Translations under genes and position numbers: made by a program
Shown here: piece by piece, positions 34,776 through 44,882 of the stretch
How positions within the stretch are numbered: position 1 is the first letter of the stretch
Layout: each line of letters starts with the position of its first letter
Notes under the pieces: generated by a model
What the model was told of the DNA's origin: nothing
Databases searched by the model: none
What the model saw: the letters and a program-made list of their open reading frames with translations, nothing else
Origin: Pseudomonadota bacterium
GTDB lineage: Bacteria; Pseudomonadota; Alphaproteobacteria; Rhizobiales; Xanthobacteraceae
Direction: 5' to 3'
Length of the DNA: 64,000 bases
Assembly (NCBI GenBank): GCA_023451825.1
Contig: JAEXYA010000048.1
Span: 1 to 64,000 of the forward strand

Positions 34776-35477
34776 ATGAGTGAATATCCGAGATACGCGA
34801 TTTATTTCGCACCGGACGCCGACCGCGCGCTGACGCGGTTCGGCGCCGAAACTGTCGGTTACGACGCCTATAGCGGTCATGAGATCGATCATCCCAAGGC
34901 CGTTCTCGCCGATTTTCCCGATTGGGCCGAGATATCCGCGGATCCCCGCAAATACGGGTTTCACGGTACGCTGAAGGCGCCGTTCCCGCTCGCTGACGAC
35001 CAAAGTGAGGAAGATCTGCTGGCGGCATTCGTCGCATTCGCCGAAGAGCCACGCGAAATTCCGATCATCGCACCAGTGGTCCGCACCATCAGTGGTTTCA
35101 CAGCCATCGTGCCGGATGAGGTCGATGACGATTTGGATTTGCTCGCAGAAGCCTGTGTCCGCGATTTCGACTCATTTCGCGCACCGATGACTGCGGAGGA
35201 CCGGGCCCGCCGCAAGCCGGACGCATTGACGCCACGCCAGATCGAGCATCTTGACGACTGGGGCTATCCTTATGTGTTCGAGGATTTCCGCTTCCACATG
35301 ACGCTGACCGGGCGACTGACGGAAGAACGCGGCGCAGCCGTGCTCGCGCTACTGCAGCATCGCTTCGCCGAACTGGGCATTGATGAATTGCCGATCGACA
35401 GTATCGCGCTGTTCAAGCAGGACAGTGCTGGATCACGGTTTCGCATCATAAGCCATGTGTCGTTGACGCAAGCTTAG
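34776..35477 (+). CDS. DUF1045 family protein of phosphonate loci
   Basis: The 233-residue product matches the DUF1045 family that occurs with phnM/phnN: RYAIYFAPDADRALTRFGAE, KYGFHGTLKAPFPLA and FRFHMTLTGRL. The two HxT motifs (HGT near residue 70 and HMT near 172) are the pattern of the 2H phosphoesterase superfamily, so it may hydrolyse a cyclic phosphodiester intermediate of phosphonate breakdown. I chose ATG 34776; the frame is open further upstream but runs through a dispersed repeat. The gap to phnM is 75 bp. Confidence 0.9.
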   Translation: MSEYPRYAIYFAPDADRALTRFGAETVGYDAYSGHEIDHPKAVLADFPDWAEISADPRKYGFHGTLKAPFPLADDQSEEDLLAAFVAFAEEPREIPIIAPVVRTISGFTAIVPDEVDDDLDLLAEACVRDFDSFRAPMTAEDRARRKPDALTPRQIEHLDDWGYPYVFEDFRFHMTLTGRLTEERGAAVLALLQHRFAELGIDELPIDSIALFKQDSAGSRFRIISHVSLTQA

Positions 35478-35480
35478 GCA

Positions 35481-36692
35481 TCAACGACGACGCCAGACGA
35501 ACAGCGTGCCCTTTGCAGGCACGTTGGCTTCGAGCCGAATATCGGTGGCTTGCCGCTCCAGCGGTTCGAAATGCGGGGCGGCCAGACGCGCGACATAAGT
35601 CTCGGCATGCGCGAAACGTCCGGATGGCAGGATTTCGAAATCACGCTCGGCATTTTCAATGCTCACCGCAAATAGGCCGCCCGATGTCATCGCTTGGGCG
35701 ACTGCGTTGATCAGGGCATCGAGCCTGCCGAAATAGATCAGCGTATCGGCTGCGAAGATGAGATCGAATGTCGCGGGATGAGCCCCGAGATATGTCAGCG
35801 CGTCAGCATGGGTGAGCGCGTCATAGACCGCGCGCTGCCCAGCCCGTTCGAGCATCCGCGCAGACAGATCGACGCCACTGAGCTTATCCGCCATTAGCGT
35901 CAGATGTTCGCCGGCGAGGCCGGTGCCACAACCGAGATCGAGAATTTGCGCGAACGACGTGCGATGCTGCCGAACCATGGCGGCCAGGCGCTCAGGCACG
36001 CGATAGCCGAGGAGATTCACAAGCTTATCGTCGAACCCCTCTGCAAAGGCGTCGAAATGCGCCTCGACATAGGCGGACGGCACGTGATCGATCGCGCGAC
36101 CGGCAACTGCATCGTTGAGATGGCGCTGCACCGCATCATCGGGATTTGCGGCAATCAACATATTTCCGAGAACGGTAGCGGCCTCACGATGACCGTAAGC
36201 GCTCAACAGACTGAAGCCGTCACGGATCACGGTGTCGATGGGTTCGACTTCGGCCCCCGCAAGCGCCGGATACTCGGCCAAGGCATCAGGAATGCTGCCA
36301 TCGATCATCGCCGCGTAGGTGCGGGCACGCGCATAGCAGCGCAGGCTATCCCCCTGTAGCGGCGTCGATCGCAGCGCAATGTCGAAAACCTCCGCGCTCT
36401 GTGAGAATTGGCCGATTAAATAGAGCGATTTTCCCAGCAACATGCAGGTGACCGCATCACCCGCACCAGCGGCGACAACAGCTCGCAGTTCCGTCGCTGC
36501 AGCGCCATATCGCGCCGATCTGAAATAGGTGACGCCGAGCCCGAAACGGGCATCGATGAGAGCCGCATCCAGCGCAAGCGCCTGCAAAAAGGCATGTTCG
36601 GCAATGGAAGCGTCTCCGGCCGCGTCCGCTTCGACGGCGCGATGAAGCCAGATTTGCGCCTCGACTGCGGCGCTATCAGAAGTGTCGGCCAT
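35481..36692 (-). CDS. TPR-containing SAM-dependent methyltransferase
   Basis: The 403-residue product has TPR-like helix pairs in about residues 10-190 and a class I methyltransferase domain at about 215-400, with the SAM motif ILDLGCGTGLAGE (250-262), LSGVDLSARMLERA and FDLIFAADTLIYFG. TPR plus methyltransferase fusions of this type occur across rhizobia; the substrate is unknown, but the TPR part suggests a protein target. It is convergent with the DUF1045 gene, with only three bases between the stop codons. Confidence 0.88.
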   Translation of the reverse strand: MADTSDSAAVEAQIWLHRAVEADAAGDASIAEHAFLQALALDAALIDARFGLGVTYFRSARYGAAATELRAVVAAGAGDAVTCMLLGKSLYLIGQFSQSAEVFDIALRSTPLQGDSLRCYARARTYAAMIDGSIPDALAEYPALAGAEVEPIDTVIRDGFSLLSAYGHREAATVLGNMLIAANPDDAVQRHLNDAVAGRAIDHVPSAYVEAHFDAFAEGFDDKLVNLLGYRVPERLAAMVRQHRTSFAQILDLGCGTGLAGEHLTLMADKLSGVDLSARMLERAGQRAVYDALTHADALTYLGAHPATFDLIFAADTLIYFGRLDALINAVAQAMTSGGLFAVSIENAERDFEILPSGRFAHAETYVARLAAPHFEPLERQATDIRLEANVPAKGTLFVWRRR

Positions 36693-37065
36693 CAAACATC
36701 GCCTCGAAATAGAACAGTGCTCTCATCTAGCCATGCCGCAGCTGCGCGGATAGACGCAGCGATGCCACATGGCGCATACGCGGATCGCCACGCAGTTTGC
36801 TTGAACCTGATCCGCCATTCGTTTGACTGATAGATGCGCGAGGCACGCATCGTAGACTCGCGCGCAGTGACCCGCCGAAGCACAAAATGCATCGCATTTT
36901 ATGTTTCGAGATATTCCAGGGACGCACGTCTCACAAAGCATCGACACGTTTAATTGGCGGCATCAACACAATGTCAGATCGTGTCATCCACCTTTCATCA
37001 GGCTGACTCAGAGGCGCCCTAAACCGTCCCTACACAGTCCGCACACCTCGATCATGGAGTGCATC
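36693..37065. other. Intergenic region between divergent genes with a short dyad
   Basis: About 370 bp without a convincing gene. It holds a perfect dyad AAAATGC-ATC-GCATTTT at 36884-36900, which could be an operator for the methyltransferase gene or the small gene at 37066. The region around it (36820-36990) is less GC-rich than its neighbours. No promoter could be fixed by eye. Confidence 0.5.
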
Positions 37066-37299
37066 ATGACGACCAACCAGACGACACAGACACAGAGGCC
37101 GCCGTTCGACGCACAGCGTGTTGCCGTGCTGCGCCAGGTCCTGGATATCGCCGTGGAGCAGATTGCCGTGCAGCATCGCACGCCGGCAACCAAGGCCATG
37201 ATGGCGCAGATCATCGTCCGCCATGCCGCCGATGGAATCACCGACACCGGCGCGCTGGTGAATCACGCCGTCGAGGCTGGTGCTGCAGGCGCGCCTTAG
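37066..37299 (+). CDS. Small hypothetical protein (77 aa)
   Basis: The frame encodes a 77-residue soluble protein with a Thr/Gln-rich start and then a helical region (AVLRQVLDIAVEQIAVQHRT, AMMAQIIVRHAADG). GGAGT at 37056-37060 fits a start at ATG 37066; an in-frame ATG at 37054 lies before it. Composition and RBS support coding. I recognise no family. It is followed by a structured intergenic stretch ending in a terminator at 37467. Confidence 0.6.
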   Translation: MTTNQTTQTQRPPFDAQRVAVLRQVLDIAVEQIAVQHRTPATKAMMAQIIVRHAADGITDTGALVNHAVEAGAAGAP

Positions 37300-37330
37300 C
37301 TTCGCAATCGCATCATGGCCAACGCTTAAA

Positions 37331-37467
37331 CGGTAGCTTTTTGCGGCCTCGTCGCCTTTTGCGACGCATAAATAGCTACCGCTTCATCTACCTCGCATGC
37401 TTGCCATGCCTTCGCCCCATTAAACCGCGACTTTTTGACCTCGAGCCAACGACTTGGGGTCTTTTTT
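37331..37467 (+). ncRNA. Candidate structured RNA or 3' UTR ending at a terminator
   Basis: An outer stem CGGTAGCT (37331-37338) / AGCTACCG (37374-37381) encloses an inner hairpin CGTCGC (37350-37355) / GCGACG (37361-37366). About 55 bases later an intrinsic terminator follows. No reading frame of note uses this stretch. It may be a small RNA or the processed 3' UTR of the 77-residue gene. Confidence 0.4.
37437..37467 (+). terminator. Intrinsic terminator
   Basis: GACCTCGAG (37437-37445) pairs with CTTGGGGTC (37453-37461) over nine positions including two G-T pairs, followed by TTTTTT (37462-37467). It closes the unit formed by the small gene at 37066 and the structured region. Confidence 0.65.
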
Positions 37468-37505
37468 GCGTGACGGCTTTGCTTGGGGACATGATGGAGG
37501 CGACG

Positions 37506-37694
37506 ATGATCATGTCTGAGAATTATCTGCGTGACCGTGCGGAAGATTGTAACCGACTTGCGCAGCAGGAGAACGACCTCGACATGCGCAGCATGTTGTC
37601 AGATCTCGAATTGGACTACCGCGCCAAAGCCGTGCACGCGGCGACGAAAGGCTGGCGCGATCCGCCGCGTTATTTTCAGAACGCGCGGGCATAA
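37506..37694 (+). CDS. Small hypothetical protein (62 aa)
   Basis: GGAGG at 37496-37500 fits the ATG at 37506 (or 37512). The product is highly charged and helical (ENYLRDRAEDCNRLAQQENDL, LSDLELDYRAKAVHAATKGW). Short proteins with a RAxxCxRLA motif near the start are abundant in Bradyrhizobium relatives, and this one fits that pattern, but no function is known. It stands after a terminator, so it has its own promoter or leader. Confidence 0.65.
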   Translation: MIMSENYLRDRAEDCNRLAQQENDLDMRSMLSDLELDYRAKAVHAATKGWRDPPRYFQNARA

Positions 37695-37752
37695 AGGCTT
37701 GATCGAGCGTAGAGCGGATAAGCCGAAGGCGTAATACGCCCGGCGGCCGGAG

Positions 37753-39291
37753 CTATTCGCCCCAGGCCGCGAAGGCTTCGTTGAAGGCGCGCTCGCCGGG
37801 CGAGCCCTTTTCGATCGCGATGATGGCGCGCCGCTGGTTGGTGTAGACCAGCGGAATGTCGAACCAGGAACGCTCCTTCAGAAGCTGAAGGTTGCGCGAC
37901 TTGTCGCTTTCCACATTGCTCAGACCCACCAGGAAGAAGCCATCGGTGACCTTCACCGCGAGACCGGCCAGTGGTGTACCCCGCGCCTGCTCATTGGACT
38001 TCATCAAAATGCCCGGCACGTTGGCGACACCGCCGCCATTGAAGTCCTGCGGCAGAACGAAAGTGAGCTCCGCCGTGTGGCTCGCCGGCAGCGTCGAATC
38101 GCTATTGCGGCGGAACGACATGGTCATCTTGAACTTGCGTTCCGGGATTTCGATATCGGCGCGTACGGCGACATCGCCGGGGCGACCGCCACTGCCCTTG
38201 ATCTGTTCGGTGCGCCACACCACCGTGCCGACGAATTGCTTCCCCTTCGGCTCCGACGGATCCTCATCATACAGCACGACACGTTGTGCCACCGGCGCCA
38301 CCTGATCCGACGGCTGCCCGACGCGATCAGTGATCTTCGGCCGCGGCGCAAGGGCCCCATCCTTGTTTTCGCTGGTCGGGGCCGGCGTGCTGCTGCTGCT
38401 GGTCAGACCGCGCACAAAGCTCGAGATCTGCGGCCACGCGACGAAGGTGCCGCCAACAATGATCAGAAGCAGGCCCAGGAAGAGCAGCGTCTTGAACGGA
38501 AATCCACCGCCAACACGCTTTGGCTTCGGCGGTTTGGGCACCTTCTGCTTCTTGCCGTCCTTGCCGCTCGGAGCGACCGGTTCGGCATCGTGCTGATCAT
38601 CGGTCAGGTGTTCGTCGTAACCGAAGACCGATCCGCGATCTTCCATGCTCGGCTCGAGCCGGTCGAATTCCGGCGTCGGCGACGGCACGTTTGCATAAGT
38701 TTTGCGCGCGGCGCGATTGGCCTGCGCGGCGGCGCGACCGAGATCGTCGACATCGGCCGTGACATCGCGGAAGCCGCGCATCGCAGCTTCGCCGCGGTCA
38801 TCTCGCCCCTGTGGCTGCGTAGGTTGATCCGCGCGACGCGGCGGCACCGGGCGACCGGTGCCTGGCTCGCGCGGAATCGGCGGCGGGTCCACCCGCAGCG
38901 TGCGCTGCTGACGCGGCTCTTCAGGCGGACGCGGCGGCGGCGGTGTTGGCGTGATCGGCTGACGGCCGCGTGGTGACGGCTCGATCGGCGGCGTGCCCGG
39001 ACGCTGGGTTGCGTTACGGAACGCATCGCCGGCGCGCGGGCGGTTTGCATCCGCGGCCCGCGACGCGTCGCGAGCCCGCTGGGCGGCTTCGGATTCGACC
39101 TTGCGGACCGCTTCCTCGAGCGATAGCCGCTCGCGGGTGATCTCGGATTCCGAGAGCGGCGGCTCAACACTGCGCAACTGCGCAATCAGCGCCGTGCGGG
39201 CGCGTTCATAAAGGGCACGGCGCTGCTCACCGGGGGCACTGGGGTCCAGGCCGGCGATGGCACGGGCGATCAGGGGATAGTAGTCAGCCAT
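37753..39291 (-). CDS. Large hypothetical membrane protein with Pro-rich linker
   Basis: The 512-residue product has a helical N-terminal part (about 1-80, with YPLIARAIAGLDPSAPGEQRRALYERAR), a long Pro/Arg-rich low-complexity linker (about 85-260), one membrane segment (TLLFLGLLLIIVGGTFVAW, near 268-286) and a C-terminal domain of about 200 residues (VVLYDEDPSEPKGKQFVGTV, ERKFKMTMSFRRNSD). It is leftward and follows purA by 54 bp, so it may share the purA transcript. I cannot assign a function; the C-terminal domain is probably periplasmic. Confidence 0.8.
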   Translation of the reverse strand: MADYYPLIARAIAGLDPSAPGEQRRALYERARTALIAQLRSVEPPLSESEITRERLSLEEAVRKVESEAAQRARDASRAADANRPRAGDAFRNATQRPGTPPIEPSPRGRQPITPTPPPPRPPEEPRQQRTLRVDPPPIPREPGTGRPVPPRRADQPTQPQGRDDRGEAAMRGFRDVTADVDDLGRAAAQANRAARKTYANVPSPTPEFDRLEPSMEDRGSVFGYDEHLTDDQHDAEPVAPSGKDGKKQKVPKPPKPKRVGGGFPFKTLLFLGLLLIIVGGTFVAWPQISSFVRGLTSSSSTPAPTSENKDGALAPRPKITDRVGQPSDQVAPVAQRVVLYDEDPSEPKGKQFVGTVVWRTEQIKGSGGRPGDVAVRADIEIPERKFKMTMSFRRNSDSTLPASHTAELTFVLPQDFNGGGVANVPGILMKSNEQARGTPLAGLAVKVTDGFFLVGLSNVESDKSRNLQLLKERSWFDIPLVYTNQRRAIIAIEKGSPGERAFNEAFAAWGE

Positions 39292-39345
39292 CTCGACTCA
39301 GTTTCGCGGGGTCCCTCAATTTGAAAGCCAACCGGTAATAGTTCG

Positions 39346-40638
<1,293 letters not shown>

Positions 40639-41070
40639 TTGGCGCTAGTCCTCTGAAAATACACGCGTCGAAGCGTGATCGCTGCGGAAAACGGTCTGCC
40701 GTTTGCCGGACCACGCCCAGGCATCCGCCCAAACGCGCCAGAAGACGCTGTCTGCGATGCAAACCGGGAATAAAGGAAGAAGGCGGTGAAAACAAGCGCA
40801 AGGGCTGGAAAAACGCGCGCGTCAAGCCCATGCAAACCTTTGATATCCCCTGAAAATTCCAAAGATTGCGGCAACAATCTGGCTGGATCGCCCAAGCCTT
40901 GCAAATCATTCGCATTCTCACTTCGGCGTGAGATGCCGTGATCTTGCGCAATGAGCTATCGCACTGCGAAATCGGCTCCCCTATATCGCTACCGCCGCGC
41001 GATCGCCCGCACACGTTGAAACTTCGGCGACCAATATCTTTTCGCGCGTGACTTTTTAGGGAGCATGCCT
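40639..41070. other. Intergenic region between purA and the FecR gene
   Basis: About 430 bp between divergent genes. I see no convincing frame, hairpin or repeat here. It must hold the leader and promoter of purA and, on the other side, of the FecR/cyclase unit; the segment near 40950-41060 is less GC-rich and best suited to the latter. Confidence 0.5.
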
Positions 41071-41592
41071 ATGCGAGTTCTGACCCCGGCCACCATCATC
41101 CCCGCCGCCTTGATCGGTTGGATCCACGCAGCCTCCGCTCAATCTTCGAATTTCGGCTGCACGTCGTCTCCTTCGCCAGCCCAGAGTCAAACGCTGACCT
41201 GCAGCGGCGGCGTCACCATTGTTGCCGAAAGTGGCGCCCGCTTCACACTGCTCGACCGTGATCGCAACGGCCGCGTGGATGGCATCGATCTGCAAAGCAA
41301 GGCGGTGCTGGTCAGTGCGCCCAAGCAGAAGAGCGGTCGCCGCTTCGAGGTAATGACACCGCAAGCGATCGCTGCCGTCCGGGGGACAGAATGGGCAGTG
41401 GACGCCGAAGGCGCCAAGACCTCCGTATTCGTACAGACAGGACGCGTCAGCGTCCGTCGCGCGACGTCAGCAGCCAGCGTCACGCTCGGCCCAGGCGAAG
41501 GCGTCGATGCAGATGCCACAACGACGCCACTCCAAGTGAGACAATGGGGCGCGCCGCGCATCGCCGCACTGATGGCGCGCCTCGGACGCTAA
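41071..41592 (+). CDS. FecR-domain periplasmic protein
   Basis: The 173-residue product has a signal peptide (MRVLTPATIIPAALIGWIHAASA) and a FecR-type domain: FEVMTPQAIAAVRGTEWAVDAE, TSVFVQTGRVSVRR and LGPGEGVDAD. Unlike true FecR anti-sigma proteins it has no cytoplasmic domain and no sigma factor nearby. GGGAG fits the second ATG (41071) better than the first (41065). It precedes the CHASE2 cyclase by five bases, so the two form an operon and the FecR domain probably works with the CHASE2 sensor. Confidence 0.88.
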   Translation: MRVLTPATIIPAALIGWIHAASAQSSNFGCTSSPSPAQSQTLTCSGGVTIVAESGARFTLLDRDRNGRVDGIDLQSKAVLVSAPKQKSGRRFEVMTPQAIAAVRGTEWAVDAEGAKTSVFVQTGRVSVRRATSAASVTLGPGEGVDADATTTPLQVRQWGAPRIAALMARLGR

Positions 41593-41597
41593 ACATC

Positions 41598-43478
41598 ATG
41601 ATAGAGGCCCACAGATTATGGACCCCTGCGACCATTGCTTTGGCGGGCTTGTGGGCCATCGCCGTGACGTTCGGACACAATTCGAGCGATATCGGTTTCA
41701 TTGACCACGTCGAGGCGACCTTCACCGACATCCGCACGCAGATTCGTGGGCCGAAAACACCACCGGACCTCGTCACCATCGTTGCGATCGACGATCAGGT
41801 CGTGCGCGAGCAAGGACACTATCCGCTGCCGCGCGCGACGCTGGCGCGGCTTGTCGAGCAGATTGCCAAACACGAACCAAAGGTGCTCGCACTCGACGTC
41901 CTGCTTGTCGATCCAGGTCCGCCCGACGAAGACGAGGCTCTCGCGCGGGCACTCGGCCGCACAAATACGGTGATCGCCGCGGCGGCGACCTTTGTCGGAT
42001 CCCGGCAGATCGTTGAAAACGACAGTGTCGAACCGCTCTCAGATCTTCCGATGGCTTCCGGTTTCCTGATCCCCCGAAAGCCATTCTCGGATCGCGCTGC
42101 GGTCGGTGTGGTCAATCTCAACACTGATAGCAGCGGCGCGCCGCGCGCGATGCCCATGCTGATCCGCTCTCCCGATCGCATCATGGTATCGATGCCTTTG
42201 CGGGTCGCCAGCGCTGCAGCCGGCAACGAACTGTTCATCGACAACAGCACGTTCAAACTGAACGGCCATGGCGTGCCCACCGATGTCGGCCACCTGCTTC
42301 CGATGTCATATTACGGCCCACGCGGCACCATACGCACCATCGGGGCATCGCGCGTGCTCGCCGATGAGATCGAACCTTCCGACATCCAGGGGCGCGTGGT
42401 GGTGATCGGCGTCACCGTCACTGGTGGCGGCGATACCTTCGCGACGCCATTCGATCCGGTGATGCCTGGCGTCGAAGTCGTATCGACGGCGATTACGCAT
42501 CTGCTCGCGCAAGACACCTTGTTGCGCAACACGATGGTTCGGCGCTTCGACGCAGCTCTCGCAATCGGACTGACCATGCTGTGCGTCGCATTGCTGGCAT
42601 GGCGCCGCAATACTGCCGGCCTGCTGACAATTGTCGCGGTGCTGGCGCTATGGGCGACCTTCAACACCATCGCCTATGCGCATGGTATCTGGACGAGCGC
42701 GGCTCTGCCGCTGGTCGCTGCCGGACCGCCGGCGATCGTCTTCGGAGCGCTGCAAATGTGGGTCGGCCGGGAACGCGTCGCGCATCTCGATGCCCGCAGC
42801 GCGTTGATGCGGCAATTCCATGCGCCACGCCTGCGCAGCTGGATCGTAAAATATCCCGACTTCCTGTTGCACCCCCGCCATCAGGACGCAGCCATCATCT
42901 TCATCGATCTGTCGCGCTTCACCGCTTTGAGCGAAACGACCGATCCGCACATCGTCCGCGAGATCTTGAAATCATTTCACGCTCTGGTCGATCAGGTGAC
43001 CGTCGCCCACGGCGGCCTCGTGATCAACTTCATGGGTGACGGCGCGATGATCCTGTTTGGACTCCCCGAACCGCTCGATGACGATGCCGCCAACGCAGTG
43101 CAATGCTGCATCGACCTCACCAATCGCGCAGAGCAATGGCTCACAACGCTCCCGCCCGCGATAGCTGCCAAGACCGGCTTCAAGATCGGCGCACATTTCG
43201 GCGAGATCGTCGCCTCGCGCCTCGGCGGTGATAGTTATCAGCACATCACCGCCACCGGCGACACCGTCAATGTCGCAAGCCGCCTGATGGAAGTTGCCGT
43301 CTGCCACGGGGCTAAACTCGCCATGACCGACAGTCTGCTTTGCAAGGCCGGTGAGAATTCACCGATCCGGACCACCGGCATGCTATCAGGCCCCGCTCAT
43401 GTCGATATCCGCGGCCGGCGCACCGGGATCAGTGTGTGGTTCTGGGAAGACGACGGCGCATCTTCCGGGACAAGTTGA
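41598..43478 (+). CDS. CHASE2-domain class III adenylate/guanylate cyclase
   Basis: The 626-residue product has an N-terminal membrane segment, a CHASE2 extracellular sensor (about 30-310, with TIVAIDDQVVREQGHYPLPR), two or three further membrane helices (about 320-390) and a class III cyclase domain (about 425-600). The metal-binding aspartates are Asp437 in FIDLSRFTALS and Asp481 in NFMGDGAMILFG. The substrate-specifying residues I see do not settle ATP versus GTP; cAMP is more likely from the family. It is coupled to the FecR gene upstream. Confidence 0.92.
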   Translation: MIEAHRLWTPATIALAGLWAIAVTFGHNSSDIGFIDHVEATFTDIRTQIRGPKTPPDLVTIVAIDDQVVREQGHYPLPRATLARLVEQIAKHEPKVLALDVLLVDPGPPDEDEALARALGRTNTVIAAAATFVGSRQIVENDSVEPLSDLPMASGFLIPRKPFSDRAAVGVVNLNTDSSGAPRAMPMLIRSPDRIMVSMPLRVASAAAGNELFIDNSTFKLNGHGVPTDVGHLLPMSYYGPRGTIRTIGASRVLADEIEPSDIQGRVVVIGVTVTGGGDTFATPFDPVMPGVEVVSTAITHLLAQDTLLRNTMVRRFDAALAIGLTMLCVALLAWRRNTAGLLTIVAVLALWATFNTIAYAHGIWTSAALPLVAAGPPAIVFGALQMWVGRERVAHLDARSALMRQFHAPRLRSWIVKYPDFLLHPRHQDAAIIFIDLSRFTALSETTDPHIVREILKSFHALVDQVTVAHGGLVINFMGDGAMILFGLPEPLDDDAANAVQCCIDLTNRAEQWLTTLPPAIAAKTGFKIGAHFGEIVASRLGGDSYQHITATGDTVNVASRLMEVAVCHGAKLAMTDSLLCKAGENSPIRTTGMLSGPAHVDIRGRRTGISVWFWEDDGASSGTS

Positions 43479-43596
43479 CGCTCCACGGAAAGCTATCGGA
43501 ATCGGTAGCTCTCCGAATGACCGGCCTAGCAACCATCAAAAAATCTGCGTTATGTTTCCTCAAAACGCATAGCGAATATTGTTGAGAGGAAGCCCA

Positions 43597-44259
43597 ATGC
43601 CGCACTACCGCCTGCACTACTTTCCCGAATCCGGAAACAGCTTCAAACTTGCGCTGATGCTCACGCTGTGCGGACAGCCCTTCGAAGGGATCTGGACCGA
43701 CTTCAATGGCGGCGTCACACGCAGCAAGGAATGGCGCGCCGCGGTGAATCCGATGGGTGAGATCCCGGTGCTGGAGGTGGACGGCGAAAAGCTGACACAG
43801 ACCGCGCCCATCCTGCTGCAGCTCGCGCAGAAATTCGGAAAATTCGGCGGCGACAGCGATGCCGAACGGTTCGAGATCCTGCGCTGGTTGTTCTGGGACA
43901 ACCATAAACTCACCGGCTATATGGCGACCTATCGCTTCCAGCGCGCTTTCATGCCCAGCATCGATCCGCATGTGCAGACCTATTTCCGCAGGCGGCTCGG
44001 TGATTTCCTCGGCATCCTCGAAACGCATATGCAAAGCAATGATTTCGCGATCGGCGCAAAGCCTAGCGTCGCGGATATCTCAATGATGGCTTATCTGCAT
44101 TTTCCAGCTGACGAGCATGGTTTCGATTTTGCGACCAGCCATCCGGCGATCCGCGCCTGGCTCGACCGCATCGCGGCTTTGCCGGGTTATAGACCCGCCT
44201 ACGAGCTCCTGCCCGGTCAGCGGATGACGAATTACGCGAAGGACGGATCGCGCGATTGA
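43597..44259 (+). CDS. Glutathione S-transferase family protein
   Basis: The 220-residue product has the GST fold: YRLHYFPESGNSFKLALMLTL, NPMGEIPVLEVDGEKLTQTAPILLQ and the C-terminal PSVADISMMAYL. GAGAGGAAG precedes the ATG at 43597. It is followed after about 80 bp by a carboxymuconolactone-decarboxylase-like gene and a YbaK-type gene on the same strand, which may form a loose operon. Substrate unknown. Confidence 0.9.
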   Translation: MPHYRLHYFPESGNSFKLALMLTLCGQPFEGIWTDFNGGVTRSKEWRAAVNPMGEIPVLEVDGEKLTQTAPILLQLAQKFGKFGGDSDAERFEILRWLFWDNHKLTGYMATYRFQRAFMPSIDPHVQTYFRRRLGDFLGILETHMQSNDFAIGAKPSVADISMMAYLHFPADEHGFDFATSHPAIRAWLDRIAALPGYRPAYELLPGQRMTNYAKDGSRD

Positions 44260-44338
44260 TATGGCCGCGCGCGCAACCATCGATTACAACGACGCAGCAA
44301 GGAAGCTCTCCGCCAGCAGGGAGCAGGAAGGAAACGAC

Positions 44339-44863
44339 ATGGCCCGTATCGACTACAGCGATCCCGCAACCGCCAGCGAACGCACGCGCGAACTGCTCGG
44401 CAAGAATCGCAGCGCCAATATCTTTCGCATGATGGCGCATTCGCCGAGCTATCTCGAACAATATTGTCGGCTCGGCGGCGCCATCCGCAACAAGGGTGAG
44501 CTCGATCCGATCATTCGCGAACTGGCGATTACACGGACCGGCATTCTGTGCGAGGCCCCCTATGAAGTCGCCGCACACAAGAGAATTGGCGGCTATGTCG
44601 GCGTCAGCGACGAGCAAAACGCCGCGCTTGACGACTGGGAGAATGCGGACTGTTTCGACGACACGCAGCGCGCCGCCCTCGCCTTCACCGACGAGATCGT
44701 GAAGCGCCATCGCCCCTCGGATGCGACGTTCAAAGCCATTGCCTCCCGACTTACGCCAAGCGCCCTGGTCGAGCTTCAGCTGTCCGTCGGCTTCTACATC
44801 ATGACCTCGAAATTCCTCGAGACTTTTGCTATCGACATGCAGCCGGTCACCGACGTGGTGTGA
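44339..44863 (+). CDS. Carboxymuconolactone decarboxylase family protein
   Basis: The 174-residue product belongs to the CMD/AhpD superfamily: RTRELLGKNRSANIFRMMAHSP, then IIRELAITRTGILCEAPYEVAAHKRIG with the conserved Glu, Cys and His but not the second Cys of peroxidase-active AhpD. So a disulfide-based peroxidase is unlikely. AGGAAGGA precedes ATG 44339; a longer frame reaches back into the gap but adds an unrelated N-terminus. It lies between a GST and a YbaK-like gene. Confidence 0.9.
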   Translation: MARIDYSDPATASERTRELLGKNRSANIFRMMAHSPSYLEQYCRLGGAIRNKGELDPIIRELAITRTGILCEAPYEVAAHKRIGGYVGVSDEQNAALDDWENADCFDDTQRAALAFTDEIVKRHRPSDATFKAIASRLTPSALVELQLSVGFYIMTSKFLETFAIDMQPVTDVV

Positions 44864-44882
44864 CCTTTCAACGAGCCTTCTC

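Noticed and set aside
41071..41592. FecR protein as an anti-sigma factor of the FecI/FecR type
   Set aside because: It has a cleavable signal peptide, no cytoplasmic anti-sigma domain and no adjacent FecI gene.
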